IMG/VR virus record: IMGVR_UViG_3300032148_000003
Span: 1-49,768 of that record
Direction: 5' to 3' (one strand)
Length of the DNA stretch: 49,768 nucleotides
Origin: a virus
Program-made: the position numbers and the translations under genes
The notes under the pieces: model-generated
Seen by the model: only the letters and a program-made list of their open reading frames with translations
Told to the model about the DNA's origin: nothing
The model's database searches: none
Part shown: positions 32,416-38,596 of the stretch, in pieces
Layout of the letters: the number at the start of each line of letters is the position of its first letter
How positions within the stretch are numbered: position 1 is the first letter of the stretch

Positions 32416-32440
32416 CTATAATAGACCTATAATAGACCTA
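32416..32440. repeat. Tandem 11-bp repeats (CTATAATAGAC)
   Basis: CTATAATAGAC occurs twice in tandem (32416-32426 and 32427-32437) and begins a third time. Related 11-bp repeats (CCACAATAGAC) lie at 38193-38225, in the other large regulatory gap. Confidence 0.8.
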
Positions 32441-32450
32441 CTGTATTCCT

Positions 32451-32463
32451 GCCCCGAAGGGGC
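32451..32463. terminator. GC hairpin, possible terminator or attenuator
   Basis: GCCCC-GAA-GGGGC forms a tight 5-bp hairpin touching the stop codon of the small leftward gene. On the plus strand it is followed by TATTCTTTG, a poor U-tract, and on the minus strand by AGGAATAC. It may weakly terminate the rightward RNA or protect an mRNA end. Confidence 0.4.
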
Positions 32464-32663
32464 TATTCTTTGTGGTTAGTACTACTTGACTGTATTGGTG
32501 AGCCAGCTACCCCTGACGGAGTAACTAATTGAAATTCAACATCCATCATAGCAATCAACTTGATGTATGAGGTTCTGTTTAGTCCCATCTTAGATGCCTT
32601 TAGATCTAATTGCTTAAGTGTCTCTGTTGGTAATTTTAAGTTTACTTGTTTCATTTGGTTCAT
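32463..32663 (-). CDS. Small ribbon-helix-helix-like DNA-binding protein
   Basis: 66 residues. Residues 5-40 (QVNLKLPTETLKQLDLKASK, then MGLNRTSYIKLIAMM) follow the ribbon-helix-helix pattern: a short strand, then two helices with GLNRTSYI at the turn. Such proteins are small dimeric repressors. The C-terminal 20 residues are low-complexity, and their codons contain a minus-strand phage promoter copy (32491-32510). The start overlaps the preceding gene's stop (ATGA). It is the last early gene before the RNA polymerase gene and could regulate nearby transcription. Confidence 0.65.
   Translation of the reverse strand: MNQMKQVNLKLPTETLKQLDLKASKMGLNRTSYIKLIAMMDVEFQLVTPSGVAGSPIQSSSTNHKE
32491..32510 (-). 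promoter_or_regulatory. Candidate phage RNA polymerase promoter upstream of the RNAP gene
   Basis: On the minus strand it reads GTAGCTGGCTCACCAATACA, inside the 3' end of the ribbon-helix-helix gene. It points at the RNA polymerase gene about 360 bases away, so the enzyme could amplify its own expression. Confidence 0.7.
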
Positions 32664-32839
32664 TGTGTGTATTCCTCTGTTGTACCCTTGAGTACGTCTG
32701 TGTAAAAAGGTAGCTTAACAGTACCCAATCTAATCTTCTCTGAATTAAAAGTAATACTACCATCTTTCTCTGTTGCACCGAAGGTAGTAACCTTTACTTC
32801 GTTATCTCTTCTATAAGTTGTTTTTACTTTATAAATCAT
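32660..32839 (-). CDS. Small early hypothetical protein (59 residues)
   Basis: The frame begins at ATG 32837-32839, overlapping the previous stop, and ends in a TGA that overlaps the next ATG (ATGA). The product is basic and beta-rich (MIYKVKTTYRRDNEVKVTTF, then KIRLGTVKLPFYTDV). Linked overlaps on both sides support it. No function recognised. Confidence 0.65.
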   Translation of the reverse strand: MIYKVKTTYRRDNEVKVTTFGATEKDGSITFNSEKIRLGTVKLPFYTDVLKGTTEEYTQ

Positions 32840-32958
32840 TTATTTAATCTCCATTCATTAGAAGCCCCTGTTGGGGCAAGTTTAAAGGTATCTTTATTAT
32901 ACTTCAATTGTAGTCCATTAGAAGAGTCTTCTTCGAATTCTCTAGTTAAATTAGTCAT
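32836..32958 (-). CDS. Small early hypothetical protein (40 residues)
   Basis: ATG at 32956-32958 overlaps the stop of the 142-residue gene and its TGA overlaps the next start. The product is mixed charged (TREFEEDSSNGLQLKYNKDT). Real by context, function unknown. Confidence 0.6.
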   Translation of the reverse strand: MTNLTREFEEDSSNGLQLKYNKDTFKLAPTGASNEWRLNK

Positions 32959-33386
32959 CATAATGCCTTATTCAGTAAAGCCCAATGACCTAAGGGGTCA
33001 AAGTACATTCGATCTTTTATCATCTTACTAACCTTGTTATACTCTTCATCACGACCCTCCCTAAGAGGTGAGAATATCTTCTTACTGTTACCCTTCATAG
33101 TGCATAACCTACCACCTGCTGTAGTTGATTTGCATGTAGTGTTGTACTTCTTTGCTAAGTATGCCGCAAGAGTCTCAGCCGTCCACCTAGAGCCATCGTC
33201 TAGTGTGTACTCTATTCTTGAGTCTTTTCTAGTCGGGCTTAGTTTCTTGTAGACCTTACTTGGGTCCGTGGATGATTGAAGTCTAGACCAACAAGTACTC
33301 TTAGCCCAATTCAATTCCTTAACCATATCCTCTACTGTTGTAGTAGAGCCATCGTCTAGTGTATATACGTGTGTTTTAGAGTTCAT
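32958..33386 (-). CDS. Early protein with duplicated YTLDDGS domain
   Basis: 142 residues containing two related units. The first (about 7-50) starts VYTLDDGSTTTVEDMVKELN and the second (about 58-110) starts EYTLDDGSRWTAETLAAYLA. Each is a short strand followed by a helix and a basic stretch (STCWSRLQSS, TTCKSTTAGG), a layout resembling small winged or helix-turn-helix DNA-binding units. It overlaps the upstream 60-residue gene by 11 bases. DNA binding is inferred from layout and charge only. Confidence 0.6.
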   Translation of the reverse strand: MNSKTHVYTLDDGSTTTVEDMVKELNWAKSTCWSRLQSSTDPSKVYKKLSPTRKDSRIEYTLDDGSRWTAETLAAYLAKKYNTTCKSTTAGGRLCTMKGNSKKIFSPLREGRDEEYNKVSKMIKDRMYFDPLGHWALLNKAL

Positions 33387-33558
33387 TAGACTTCTCCGTA
33401 TACTTTGTCACATCGGGCAGTGGGTTGTGGTAAGTACTATTCACCATCTTACTCTTGAAGCAGTAACCTTTGGCTAACTTCAGTACTGATTCACCCGCTC
33501 TAATCTTCATCATTGTTACTTTCTTACATATATTAAACTTTCTATTTATTCTATTCAT
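33376..33558 (-). CDS. Small basic early hypothetical protein
   Basis: 60 residues, basic (MNRINRKFNICKKVTMMKIR), overlapping the next gene's start by 11 bases. The upstream sequence AGGATATGAAATG provides a ribosome site. Function unknown. Confidence 0.5.
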   Translation of the reverse strand: MNRINRKFNICKKVTMMKIRAGESVLKLAKGYCFKSKMVNSTYHNPLPDVTKYTEKSNEL

Positions 33559-33584
33559 TTCATATCCTCATCTGCATAAAACTA

Positions 33585-34673
33585 CTAAAAACTCAAACAT
33601 TGTTGTATCCCTTTATTGTTATAACCACTTAAAGATTCGGTTACCTCATAAGATTCACCAACTCGATCAAACACAATACCCTTTAAGATATGTACTATGA
33701 CATCACACGTCATGCCATTCCCCAACATTTTGTACCTCTGTGTGTTGCTGACACCTTCAGTATAGTTATCGGGTACTGTCTGCAGTCTCTCACATTCTAA
33801 AGGTGTAAGCTTGCGGTACCTCTTCTCTGATACTAATACCTTTGGCTCTCTATGACCACCACCCATTGTAGTAAGTGTTGGTGCTTTCCCTGTCTCAGCA
33901 TAGACACGTTTGATTGATTGATTACCTTTGATGTCTGTTGCTGTTGCTACATGGTGACAAGTGGAGTCCTTGTTAAACTCTCTTGGCTCACATGGTCTCA
34001 AGTCTACAACACCATAAGGCACGCCCTTATACTGTACTGCTACGATACAACTAGCTTTACCATCTAAAGGGTTCTTATGGTAGTCAAACCTTGGCTTACC
34101 ATTACGTAGTCTACCCATATAGTCTATTGCTTTATCCGATAGATAAAACTTAGGATCTGGAGACTTCTCTAGTATGTCACCTAGTACAATCCCTTTATCC
34201 TCGGGTTGTGTAATAGGTAAGTTAGTCCAATAGAGTCTGTTGCGATTCTGACCACTAAGTAGTGAAGAGTTAATCATTACAGGTGCTACACCTAATTGTT
34301 CTGATATGACATCTTGAAATTCCTTCTTCATACGTACATTCTCTAGTAAGAAGTACTTGGGCTTCAGTTCCTTAAGAAGTCTTACGTATTCAAAGAATAA
34401 GGAGCTTCTAGGGTCGTCAAAGTTAAGTTGTTTACCTGCAAAGCTAAAGCCTTGACATGGTGACCCACCCATTAGTAAATCAATAGGTGGTAAGTCATCT
34501 GCTATGACCTTTGTTACGTCACCAATATGTTTGGTATTAGGATAGTTTTTCTTAGCTATCTCAATAGCCCACTTATCAATCTCTGATGCGTAGTAGTTGT
34601 CAACTTGGATACCTAGTTTGTCTAGTGCGATTTGACCGCATGACATCCCGTCAAATAGTGATAGTACGTTCAT
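33585..34673 (-). CDS. DNA (cytosine-5) methyltransferase
   Basis: 362 residues. Conserved motifs appear in order: I (LSLFDGMSCGQIALDKLG, residues 4-21), IV with the catalytic cysteine (GGSPCQGFSFAGKQ, near 74-87), VI (ENVRM), VIII (QNRNRLYWT) and IX-X (LTPLECERLQTVPDNYTE, then RYKMLGNGM). It transfers methyl groups from SAM to cytosine C5. The target is set by the variable region, about 175-275, which cannot be predicted here. No restriction endonuclease is adjacent, so it probably protects phage DNA from host restriction. Its start overlaps the stop of the upstream gene (ATGA). Confidence 0.95.
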   Translation of the reverse strand: MNVLSLFDGMSCGQIALDKLGIQVDNYYASEIDKWAIEIAKKNYPNTKHIGDVTKVIADDLPPIDLLMGGSPCQGFSFAGKQLNFDDPRSSLFFEYVRLLKELKPKYFLLENVRMKKEFQDVISEQLGVAPVMINSSLLSGQNRNRLYWTNLPITQPEDKGIVLGDILEKSPDPKFYLSDKAIDYMGRLRNGKPRFDYHKNPLDGKASCIVAVQYKGVPYGVVDLRPCEPREFNKDSTCHHVATATDIKGNQSIKRVYAETGKAPTLTTMGGGHREPKVLVSEKRYRKLTPLECERLQTVPDNYTEGVSNTQRYKMLGNGMTCDVIVHILKGIVFDRVGESYEVTESLSGYNNKGIQQCLSF

Positions 34674-35233
34674 GATTTCCTCGTTGATTGTTTTGTTAAG
34701 TAATCCATCTTATCACCGTAAGTGTCTTCAGCGTATTCATCAAGGTTTAACTCAAAGTCAGTAACATACTTTCCAACATTATCATTAACCTTATCCCAAG
34801 CTATTTCACTCGCTTCGTCTTCATCGAATGCATCTACTGTCACTGATTCACTAGTCCAATCAATATAGAATGAAAAAGATCGTTTACATTGATGTGGTTT
34901 GGCTTGAGATTCAAGGCATTCACCATCTTCATTAGTCTTAATACATTCAAACTCTAACTCTTTATTACATCGACCGCAGGTGACCTCTGTTGCTAACCAA
35001 GTGGCTACTTTAGTACCACCTGTTATGTCATTAGCATTTTCCATTGCATTGACAAAGTTATCAGTAAGTAGGAATTCTCTATCTAAGTCATCTGTAGTGC
35101 CATTGGCAATAGCATCTATGTCATCTGTCTTAATCCCTAGACTATCCATGTATCTATATAAGTTAGTCAGTTTAGTATCTTTAATAATCACCTTCTCAGT
35201 GATTGACTCTACTCTTTTAATTAAGTCTTGCAT
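34670..35233 (-). CDS. Hypothetical early protein with cysteine-rich centre
   Basis: 187 residues. The N-terminal half is helical. The centre has CGRCNKELEFEC and two further cysteines (GEC, QCKR), enough for a zinc ribbon. The C-terminus is very acidic (VDAFDEDEASEIAWDKV). It overlaps the methyltransferase start by four bases. No family recognised. Confidence 0.6.
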   Translation of the reverse strand: MQDLIKRVESITEKVIIKDTKLTNLYRYMDSLGIKTDDIDAIANGTTDDLDREFLLTDNFVNAMENANDITGGTKVATWLATEVTCGRCNKELEFECIKTNEDGECLESQAKPHQCKRSFSFYIDWTSESVTVDAFDEDEASEIAWDKVNDNVGKYVTDFELNLDEYAEDTYGDKMDYLTKQSTRKS

Positions 35234-35235
35234 GA

Positions 35236-35517
35236 TTAACCCTCCACCTTGTAGTAAGTACCATCCGCACTAATTCTAAATATAGTGCCTAGGTTGATTG
35301 TTCTGTATTCACCCTTAGTAGCTTCGTATACAACCTTATAAGAGTTACTTTTATGTTCTACCCTGTTGACACCACCTTTAAGTTTAGACTTAACACCTAA
35401 TCGGCAAGTCATTGACCTAAGTGTGCCGTCCTTCTTGGTGAAGTCAACAGTAAAGAAACGACCATTAGTGCTGTTAATTAAGTTAAGTAGTTTAGTTCTA
35501 TTTATTGTTTCGATCAT
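35236..35517 (-). CDS. Widespread small phage protein (NGRFFTV-KKDGT family)
   Basis: 93 residues. The pattern NGRFFTVDFTKKDGTLRSMT then CRLGVK, ending in YRTINLGTIF, is one I recognise as recurring in many unrelated phages as an all-beta small protein; its function is unknown. Overlapping starts and stops tie it to the early operon. Family recognition is from memory of the motif, not a search. Confidence 0.65.
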   Translation of the reverse strand: MIETINRTKLLNLINSTNGRFFTVDFTKKDGTLRSMTCRLGVKSKLKGGVNRVEHKSNSYKVVYEATKGEYRTINLGTIFRISADGTYYKVEG

Positions 35518-35675
35518 TTTTCATCCTCATGTATTTGTTTATCATATTGTTTACCACAATAGTCATCATAACTTTTGTACCCCTTAAGTTGATAGTGTTT
35601 ATCAAGTAAGTCACCTAATGATACCATGTCATCTATAAGTTTGGTATCTATTTTATCCTTTTTATCTATATTCAT
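35514..35675 (-). CDS. Small early hypothetical protein (53 residues)
   Basis: ATG at 35673-35675 directly follows the stop of the upstream gene (35676), and its TGA overlaps the next ATG. The product is charged (MNIDKKDKIDTKLIDDMVSL, then KGYKSYDDYCGKQYD). The sequence upstream of the ATG (TTGGTACTTAG) lacks a strong ribosome site, so coupling is likely. Confidence 0.6.
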   Translation of the reverse strand: MNIDKKDKIDTKLIDDMVSLGDLLDKHYQLKGYKSYDDYCGKQYDKQIHEDEK

Positions 35676-35933
35676 CTAAGTACCAACCATTGTGTATTTG
35701 CCTACTTTTTGTTGGTTGTGCTTTCTATATCTAGTGCTTATTAAGTCCACCATAGTGTCACTGTAATGACGTTCAATGTCACTATCCATAGTTTCATAGC
35801 ATTTGATTGTGTTAAGTTTATCGTAACAATCTAAAGTATCAGCACTCACAAACACATATAGATTGTCTTGTAAGTAGTTATAAGTAGCTTGCTTATCTAT
35901 TAAGTTTTTCTGTTTCTTGTTTAGTTTTCTCAT
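35676..35933 (-). CDS. Small early hypothetical protein
   Basis: 85 residues. A basic N-terminus (MRKLNKKQKNLIDKQATYNY) is followed by a mixed region with Tyr and Asp (VDLISTRYRKHNQQKVG). It is the first gene after a 265-base gap. Function unknown. Confidence 0.55.
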   Translation of the reverse strand: MRKLNKKQKNLIDKQATYNYLQDNLYVFVSADTLDCYDKLNTIKCYETMDSDIERHYSDTMVDLISTRYRKHNQQKVGKYTMVGT

Positions 35934-36198
35934 TGTTAGTTACCTCTAAGTATTAAGTATTAAGTAGCCCTGCTGCCAGATCTGGGCGGTTTTATCCGTT
36001 ACCTCTAATCCTATGATCTGGAATACAAGCTCCATATTTGCCCATATAGGCGTTATTATTGTTTATCCTTGTATTGGTATTGCTTTTGATTAATCGTATC
36101 TGTTTACCCCCTTATTGATTGTTTATTTATATAATAGCACTCTCAGTTAATGCCATTATATAAAGACTCAAAAATACCCCATTTAAGGGGCAACAGTA
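35934..36198. other. Intergenic gap within the early operon, with a terminator hairpin at its right end
   Basis: 265 bases with no gene of credible length. At 36176-36190, read on the minus strand, GCCCC-TTAAAT-GGGG is followed by TATTTTTG, a short intrinsic terminator for the 67-residue gene. Two copies of TTACCTCTAA (near 35939 and 35999) are present. I see no good sigma70 pair or TGGCTCACC element, so what starts transcription beyond the hairpin is unclear, unless it leaks. Confidence 0.6.
36176..36190 (-). terminator. Short intrinsic terminator or attenuator in the early operon
   Basis: A 4-5 bp GC stem (CCCC/GGGG) with a 6-base loop, followed on the minus strand by TATTTTTG. The stem is short, so leakage is expected. 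Confidence 0.5.
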
Positions 36199-36402
36199 CT
36201 AAAAGATTGACTGTTTATAACTTTCAGATATAGGCTTGTAAATTGCTTCACCTATGGCATAAAACAAATCATCAAGCCCTTTGCCTGATAAACCTGTAAT
36301 CATTGCTAACTGCTCTCTTTGTCGCCTCTCATTGAACGATGCATCATGCACTAACATATGTATGTAATTATCCGTGCATTCTTTGAGTTGTTTGTCTGTC
36401 AT
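36199..36402 (-). CDS. Small early hypothetical protein
   Basis: 67 residues, helical, with QREQLAMITGLSGKGLDDLF in the middle, which resembles a short helix-turn-helix-like unit. The ATG follows AGGGGCTTACA. Followed closely by the hairpin at 36176-36190. Function unknown. Confidence 0.55.
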   Translation of the reverse strand: MTDKQLKECTDNYIHMLVHDASFNERRQREQLAMITGLSGKGLDDLFYAIGEAIYKPISESYKQSIF

Positions 36403-36518
36403 TGTAAGCCCCTATAAGCTCGATAAAATCTGTCATCATCAGTATTAAGGCGATAAGCCCCTAATAGACGGCAAAGGGTAAAAAGAGGTTAAACCCTAAA
36501 CCGTTTCGACTGTTTATA

Positions 36519-36632
36519 TTATATTAGTGGGTCTACCCATATTAGATAAACTGTAAATGCATACAATGCTAATACGGTTAGTGTGAATAGTATTGCCACG
36601 TTAACTAGTGTTTCAATTACATTGATTTTCAT
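36519..36632 (-). CDS. Small membrane protein (37 residues)
   Basis: The ATG (36630-36632) overlaps the stop of the upstream gene (ATGA). The product is almost entirely one hydrophobic segment (LVNVAILFTLTVLALYAFTV). Small early membrane proteins in phages often affect host envelope functions or exclusion, but this one is not assignable. Confidence 0.6.
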   Translation of the reverse strand: MKINVIETLVNVAILFTLTVLALYAFTVYLIWVDPLI

Positions 36633-36877
36633 GCTTCAACCTCCATCATAAACTCTACTGCATCCATTGCTGAACCTGTGCACAGTCCACCATCTACAGG
36701 TCTCATTATTCGAGCATCAACATCATCTGTTAAGAGCCCATCATCACTAATTTCAAACACTTCTACCATGTAACCACCTTCAGTTTTGTTTATTTCGTAA
36801 AAGTCCCAATCGAAGAATGCGACTTGCCCTTGTTGCTCTAATATTAAAGCGTGAAATCTTTTTATGCTGTTTGTCAT
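36629..36877 (-). CDS. Small acidic early protein
   Basis: 82 residues, acidic (EVFEISDDGLLTDDVDARIM), with a Trp/Phe-rich N-terminal half (QVAFFDWDFYEINK). The start is preceded by AAGGGGATAAC. It could be a DNA-mimic type inhibitor by charge alone, which is a guess. Its stop overlaps the next small membrane gene. Confidence 0.6.
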   Translation of the reverse strand: MTNSIKRFHALILEQQGQVAFFDWDFYEINKTEGGYMVEVFEISDDGLLTDDVDARIMRPVDGGLCTGSAMDAVEFMMEVEA

Positions 36878-36886
36878 GTTATCCCC

Positions 36887-37159
36887 TTAATTTATGTATA
36901 CATCGAAGTGTGTTGCATATCTATGTGGTAAGTTTTGGTCGAAGTATCTCGGGTTATGTCCCTCTAATATCGCCCACTTTTTACGCTCACCACGCGCCAT
37001 TAGTCTCACTCTCATAATTGGTATGTGTCTACATTCTCTAGCGTATTTGTTATTCTGTCTAACCAATTCTTTTAGTTTAATTAATCTCTTATCGTCTTTA
37101 GTGTTAACCGTGAAACGGTAAGCCATTGTTTCGATTCTACCTGTTTTTATATATGCCAT
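36887..37159 (-). CDS. Small basic early protein (90 residues)
   Basis: I place the start at the ATG of MAYIKTGRIETMAYRFTV (37157-37159), which has AAGGGGTCA upstream. A longer frame would overlap the previous gene without a ribosome site. The product is strongly basic (RLIKLKELVRQNNKYAREC, then MRVRLMARGERKKWAILEG), suggesting nucleic-acid binding. No family recognised. Confidence 0.6.
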   Translation of the reverse strand: MAYIKTGRIETMAYRFTVNTKDDKRLIKLKELVRQNNKYARECRHIPIMRVRLMARGERKKWAILEGHNPRYFDQNLPHRYATHFDVYIN

Positions 37160-37172
37160 TGTTGACCCCTTA

Positions 37173-37829
37173 TTAGTGTTTAAAATATGATACTGTTTCG
37201 ATCGATTTATCCCAACATTTACGGCATGACCCACATTTACCGCCATTGTCAAAACTTCTACACGTTGCATCGTCTTTATTAGTTACTACCGTTGATGTGT
37301 GGCTGTAAATAGGTGGTTTGCCGTCAATCATTGAACCGCTCAAGCGTATGATTAGGTTTTTAGGTATTGAACCACTAAAGTTTTTGATTAGTTCACTCTC
37401 TTTAGTTGGTAACCAAAACCTCACACTTGGATTATCAACCGCTATTTGTATAATCTTATTGAAGTGTTGCAAGTTCTGAATATCCCCTGCATCATGCCAT
37501 CTGAATACCTTTGATGTGGTTATGCTCTTTTTATTGCGTATCAAGTAGTTAAATGCATCAACCCACTGTGGTCCCTTGATGGTCTCTAGTCGCTTGTATT
37601 GTGATTGTATGATTTTCGGATACCTTGTATAGTTACCTTTCAAAGCATAACACGTTGAACAAACTGAGCCTTTTATTAGTCTAAGCCTTGACCCCTTATT
37701 ACACTCTTGTGCAGGGATTGAGTAAGATGCACTAGGCATTTTAGAGGTCTCAGTTAAGCCTCCTATCAATGATAGTGCATGTTTGATTGTTGTTATTGGT
37801 GTTGTTAGATTGTTTGTTAATGTTGTCAT
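37173..37829 (-). CDS. Cysteine-rich GP88-like phage protein
   Basis: 218 residues. Motifs include GSVCSTCYALKGNYTRYP (about 54-71), SKVFRWHDAGDI (near 106-117), VRFWLPTKESEL (near 136-147) and a C-terminal CRSFDNGGKCGSCRKCW. These match, as far as I remember, the phage gene product 88 family, whose arranged cysteines and HxxGD-type block suggest a metal or Fe-S site and a barrel-like fold. Function unproven. It is the second gene after the early sigma70 promoter, so it is expressed at the start of infection. Confidence 0.6.
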   Translation of the reverse strand: MTTLTNNLTTPITTIKHALSLIGGLTETSKMPSASYSIPAQECNKGSRLRLIKGSVCSTCYALKGNYTRYPKIIQSQYKRLETIKGPQWVDAFNYLIRNKKSITTSKVFRWHDAGDIQNLQHFNKIIQIAVDNPSVRFWLPTKESELIKNFSGSIPKNLIIRLSGSMIDGKPPIYSHTSTVVTNKDDATCRSFDNGGKCGSCRKCWDKSIETVSYFKH

Positions 37830-37831
37830 GT

Positions 37832-38005
37832 TTATGCTACTTTATGAGTTAATGTTACAATCGAGTTATCATTAATACCATTATCTTTTAATAACTCCAA
37901 TAGCTTGACGTATGTTACATTTCTTATTGTGATTATCTCACTAACCGTCGTTACCTTATATGTCATTTTTACCGTGTAGTCTTCTTTGTGTGTTGCTTGT
38001 CTCAT
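37832..38005 (-). CDS. First early gene: small basic protein (57 residues)
   Basis: ATG at 38003-38005, preceded by AAAGAGGTTACAC. The product is MRQATHKEDYTVKMTYKV followed by a Thr/Val-rich, partly helical sequence. It is the first gene after the strong leftward sigma70 promoter (start about 28 bases downstream of the -10 box), the usual place for host-takeover proteins. No family recognised. Confidence 0.65.
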   Translation of the reverse strand: MRQATHKEDYTVKMTYKVTTVSEIITIRNVTYVKLLELLKDNGINDNSIVTLTHKVA

Positions 38006-38038
38006 TGTGTAACCTCTTTGTTGTTGTGTTAGATGCCT

Positions 38039-38066
38039 ATTATATACCTCTTTTATATACTGTCAA
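38039..38066 (-). promoter_or_regulatory. Strong sigma70 promoter for the early leftward operon
   Basis: Read on the minus strand, TTGACA (38066-38061) and TATAAT (38044-38039) are exact consensus hexamers with a 16-base spacer. An AT-rich stretch lies just upstream (TATTTATATAAATATG), like an UP element. It would let host RNA polymerase transcribe the early genes, ending with the phage RNA polymerase. Confidence 0.9.
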
Positions 38067-38495
38067 CACTTATTTTACATATTTATATAAATAAACTATA
38101 CAACACGCTGAAGCCCTTACTACCGTTGGGCTATGGGTCGCCCCATTTTTTACCCACTATAATCACCCTGTCGCACATATATCGCAATTAGCCCACAATA
38201 GACCCACAATAGACCCACACTAGCCACCTTAGTCCCCACCTAGTACCACATTAATCTCTCGGCAGCGTGAAGGGGCCTACCTTGGACGATTGATGTTGAC
38301 CCCTATGGTAGGCTACCCTAGATAAAGAAGTCCCCTATATGGTCTACTGTGGTAGTTTGAGGGGGTGTCCGAATGTTTCACGGTACCTATATATTAACAT
38401 CCCTTAAATAGGCTTGGTTTAAACGAAGGTGGGGCAGCAGGGTAACTTTAGTTAATTCTTAAGTCTAAAAAATACCCATATATATTTTATATACT
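38067..38495. other. Divergent control region between early and late operons
   Basis: About 430 bases with no credible gene. It contains AT-rich DNA next to the early promoter, tandem 11-bp repeats at 38193-38225, several GC-rich blocks (GGGTCGCCCC, GAAGGGGCCTACC), and an AT stretch (CCATATATATTTTATATACT) just before the late promoter. Such a mix, between divergent promoters, is a plausible place for an origin or packaging signal, but no direct evidence is seen. Confidence 0.5.
38193..38225. repeat. Tandem 11-bp repeats (CCACAATAGAC)
   Basis: CCACAATAGAC occurs at 38193-38203 and 38204-38214, followed by a diverged third copy (CCACACTAGCC). It closely resembles the repeats at 32416-32440. 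Confidence 0.8.
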
Positions 38496-38520
38496 AAGGT
38501 TGGCTCACCATTAGAGACTC
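38496..38520 (+). promoter_or_regulatory. Candidate late phage promoter
   Basis: It reads AAGGTTGGCTCACCATTAGA then GACTC, pointing at the first late gene 77 bases downstream. It is the only promoter-like site seen for the rightward structural block. An AT-rich stretch precedes it. Confidence 0.8.
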
Positions 38521-38596
38521 CTTATAAAACTGAGAGAGTTTTCTTACTTTTAATAAGATTAATAAGGCTGGTGATGGCTTTTAACGGAGATATAGT

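Noticed and set aside
33985-34002. TTGGCTCACATGG inside the methyltransferase gene, similar to the promoter core
   Set aside because: The CACC is broken (CACA), there is no WWTAGA end and it is mid-gene on the antisense strand; likely chance.
36371-36440. A 23-residue frame (MMTDFIELIGAYNDRQ...) overlapping the 67-residue gene
   Set aside because: Too short, largely overlaps another gene start, and nothing else supports it.
37160-37270. Longer N-terminus for the basic early protein at 36887
   Set aside because: It would overlap the GP88-like gene by almost 100 bases with no ribosome site; the ATG at 37159 has AAGGGG upstream.
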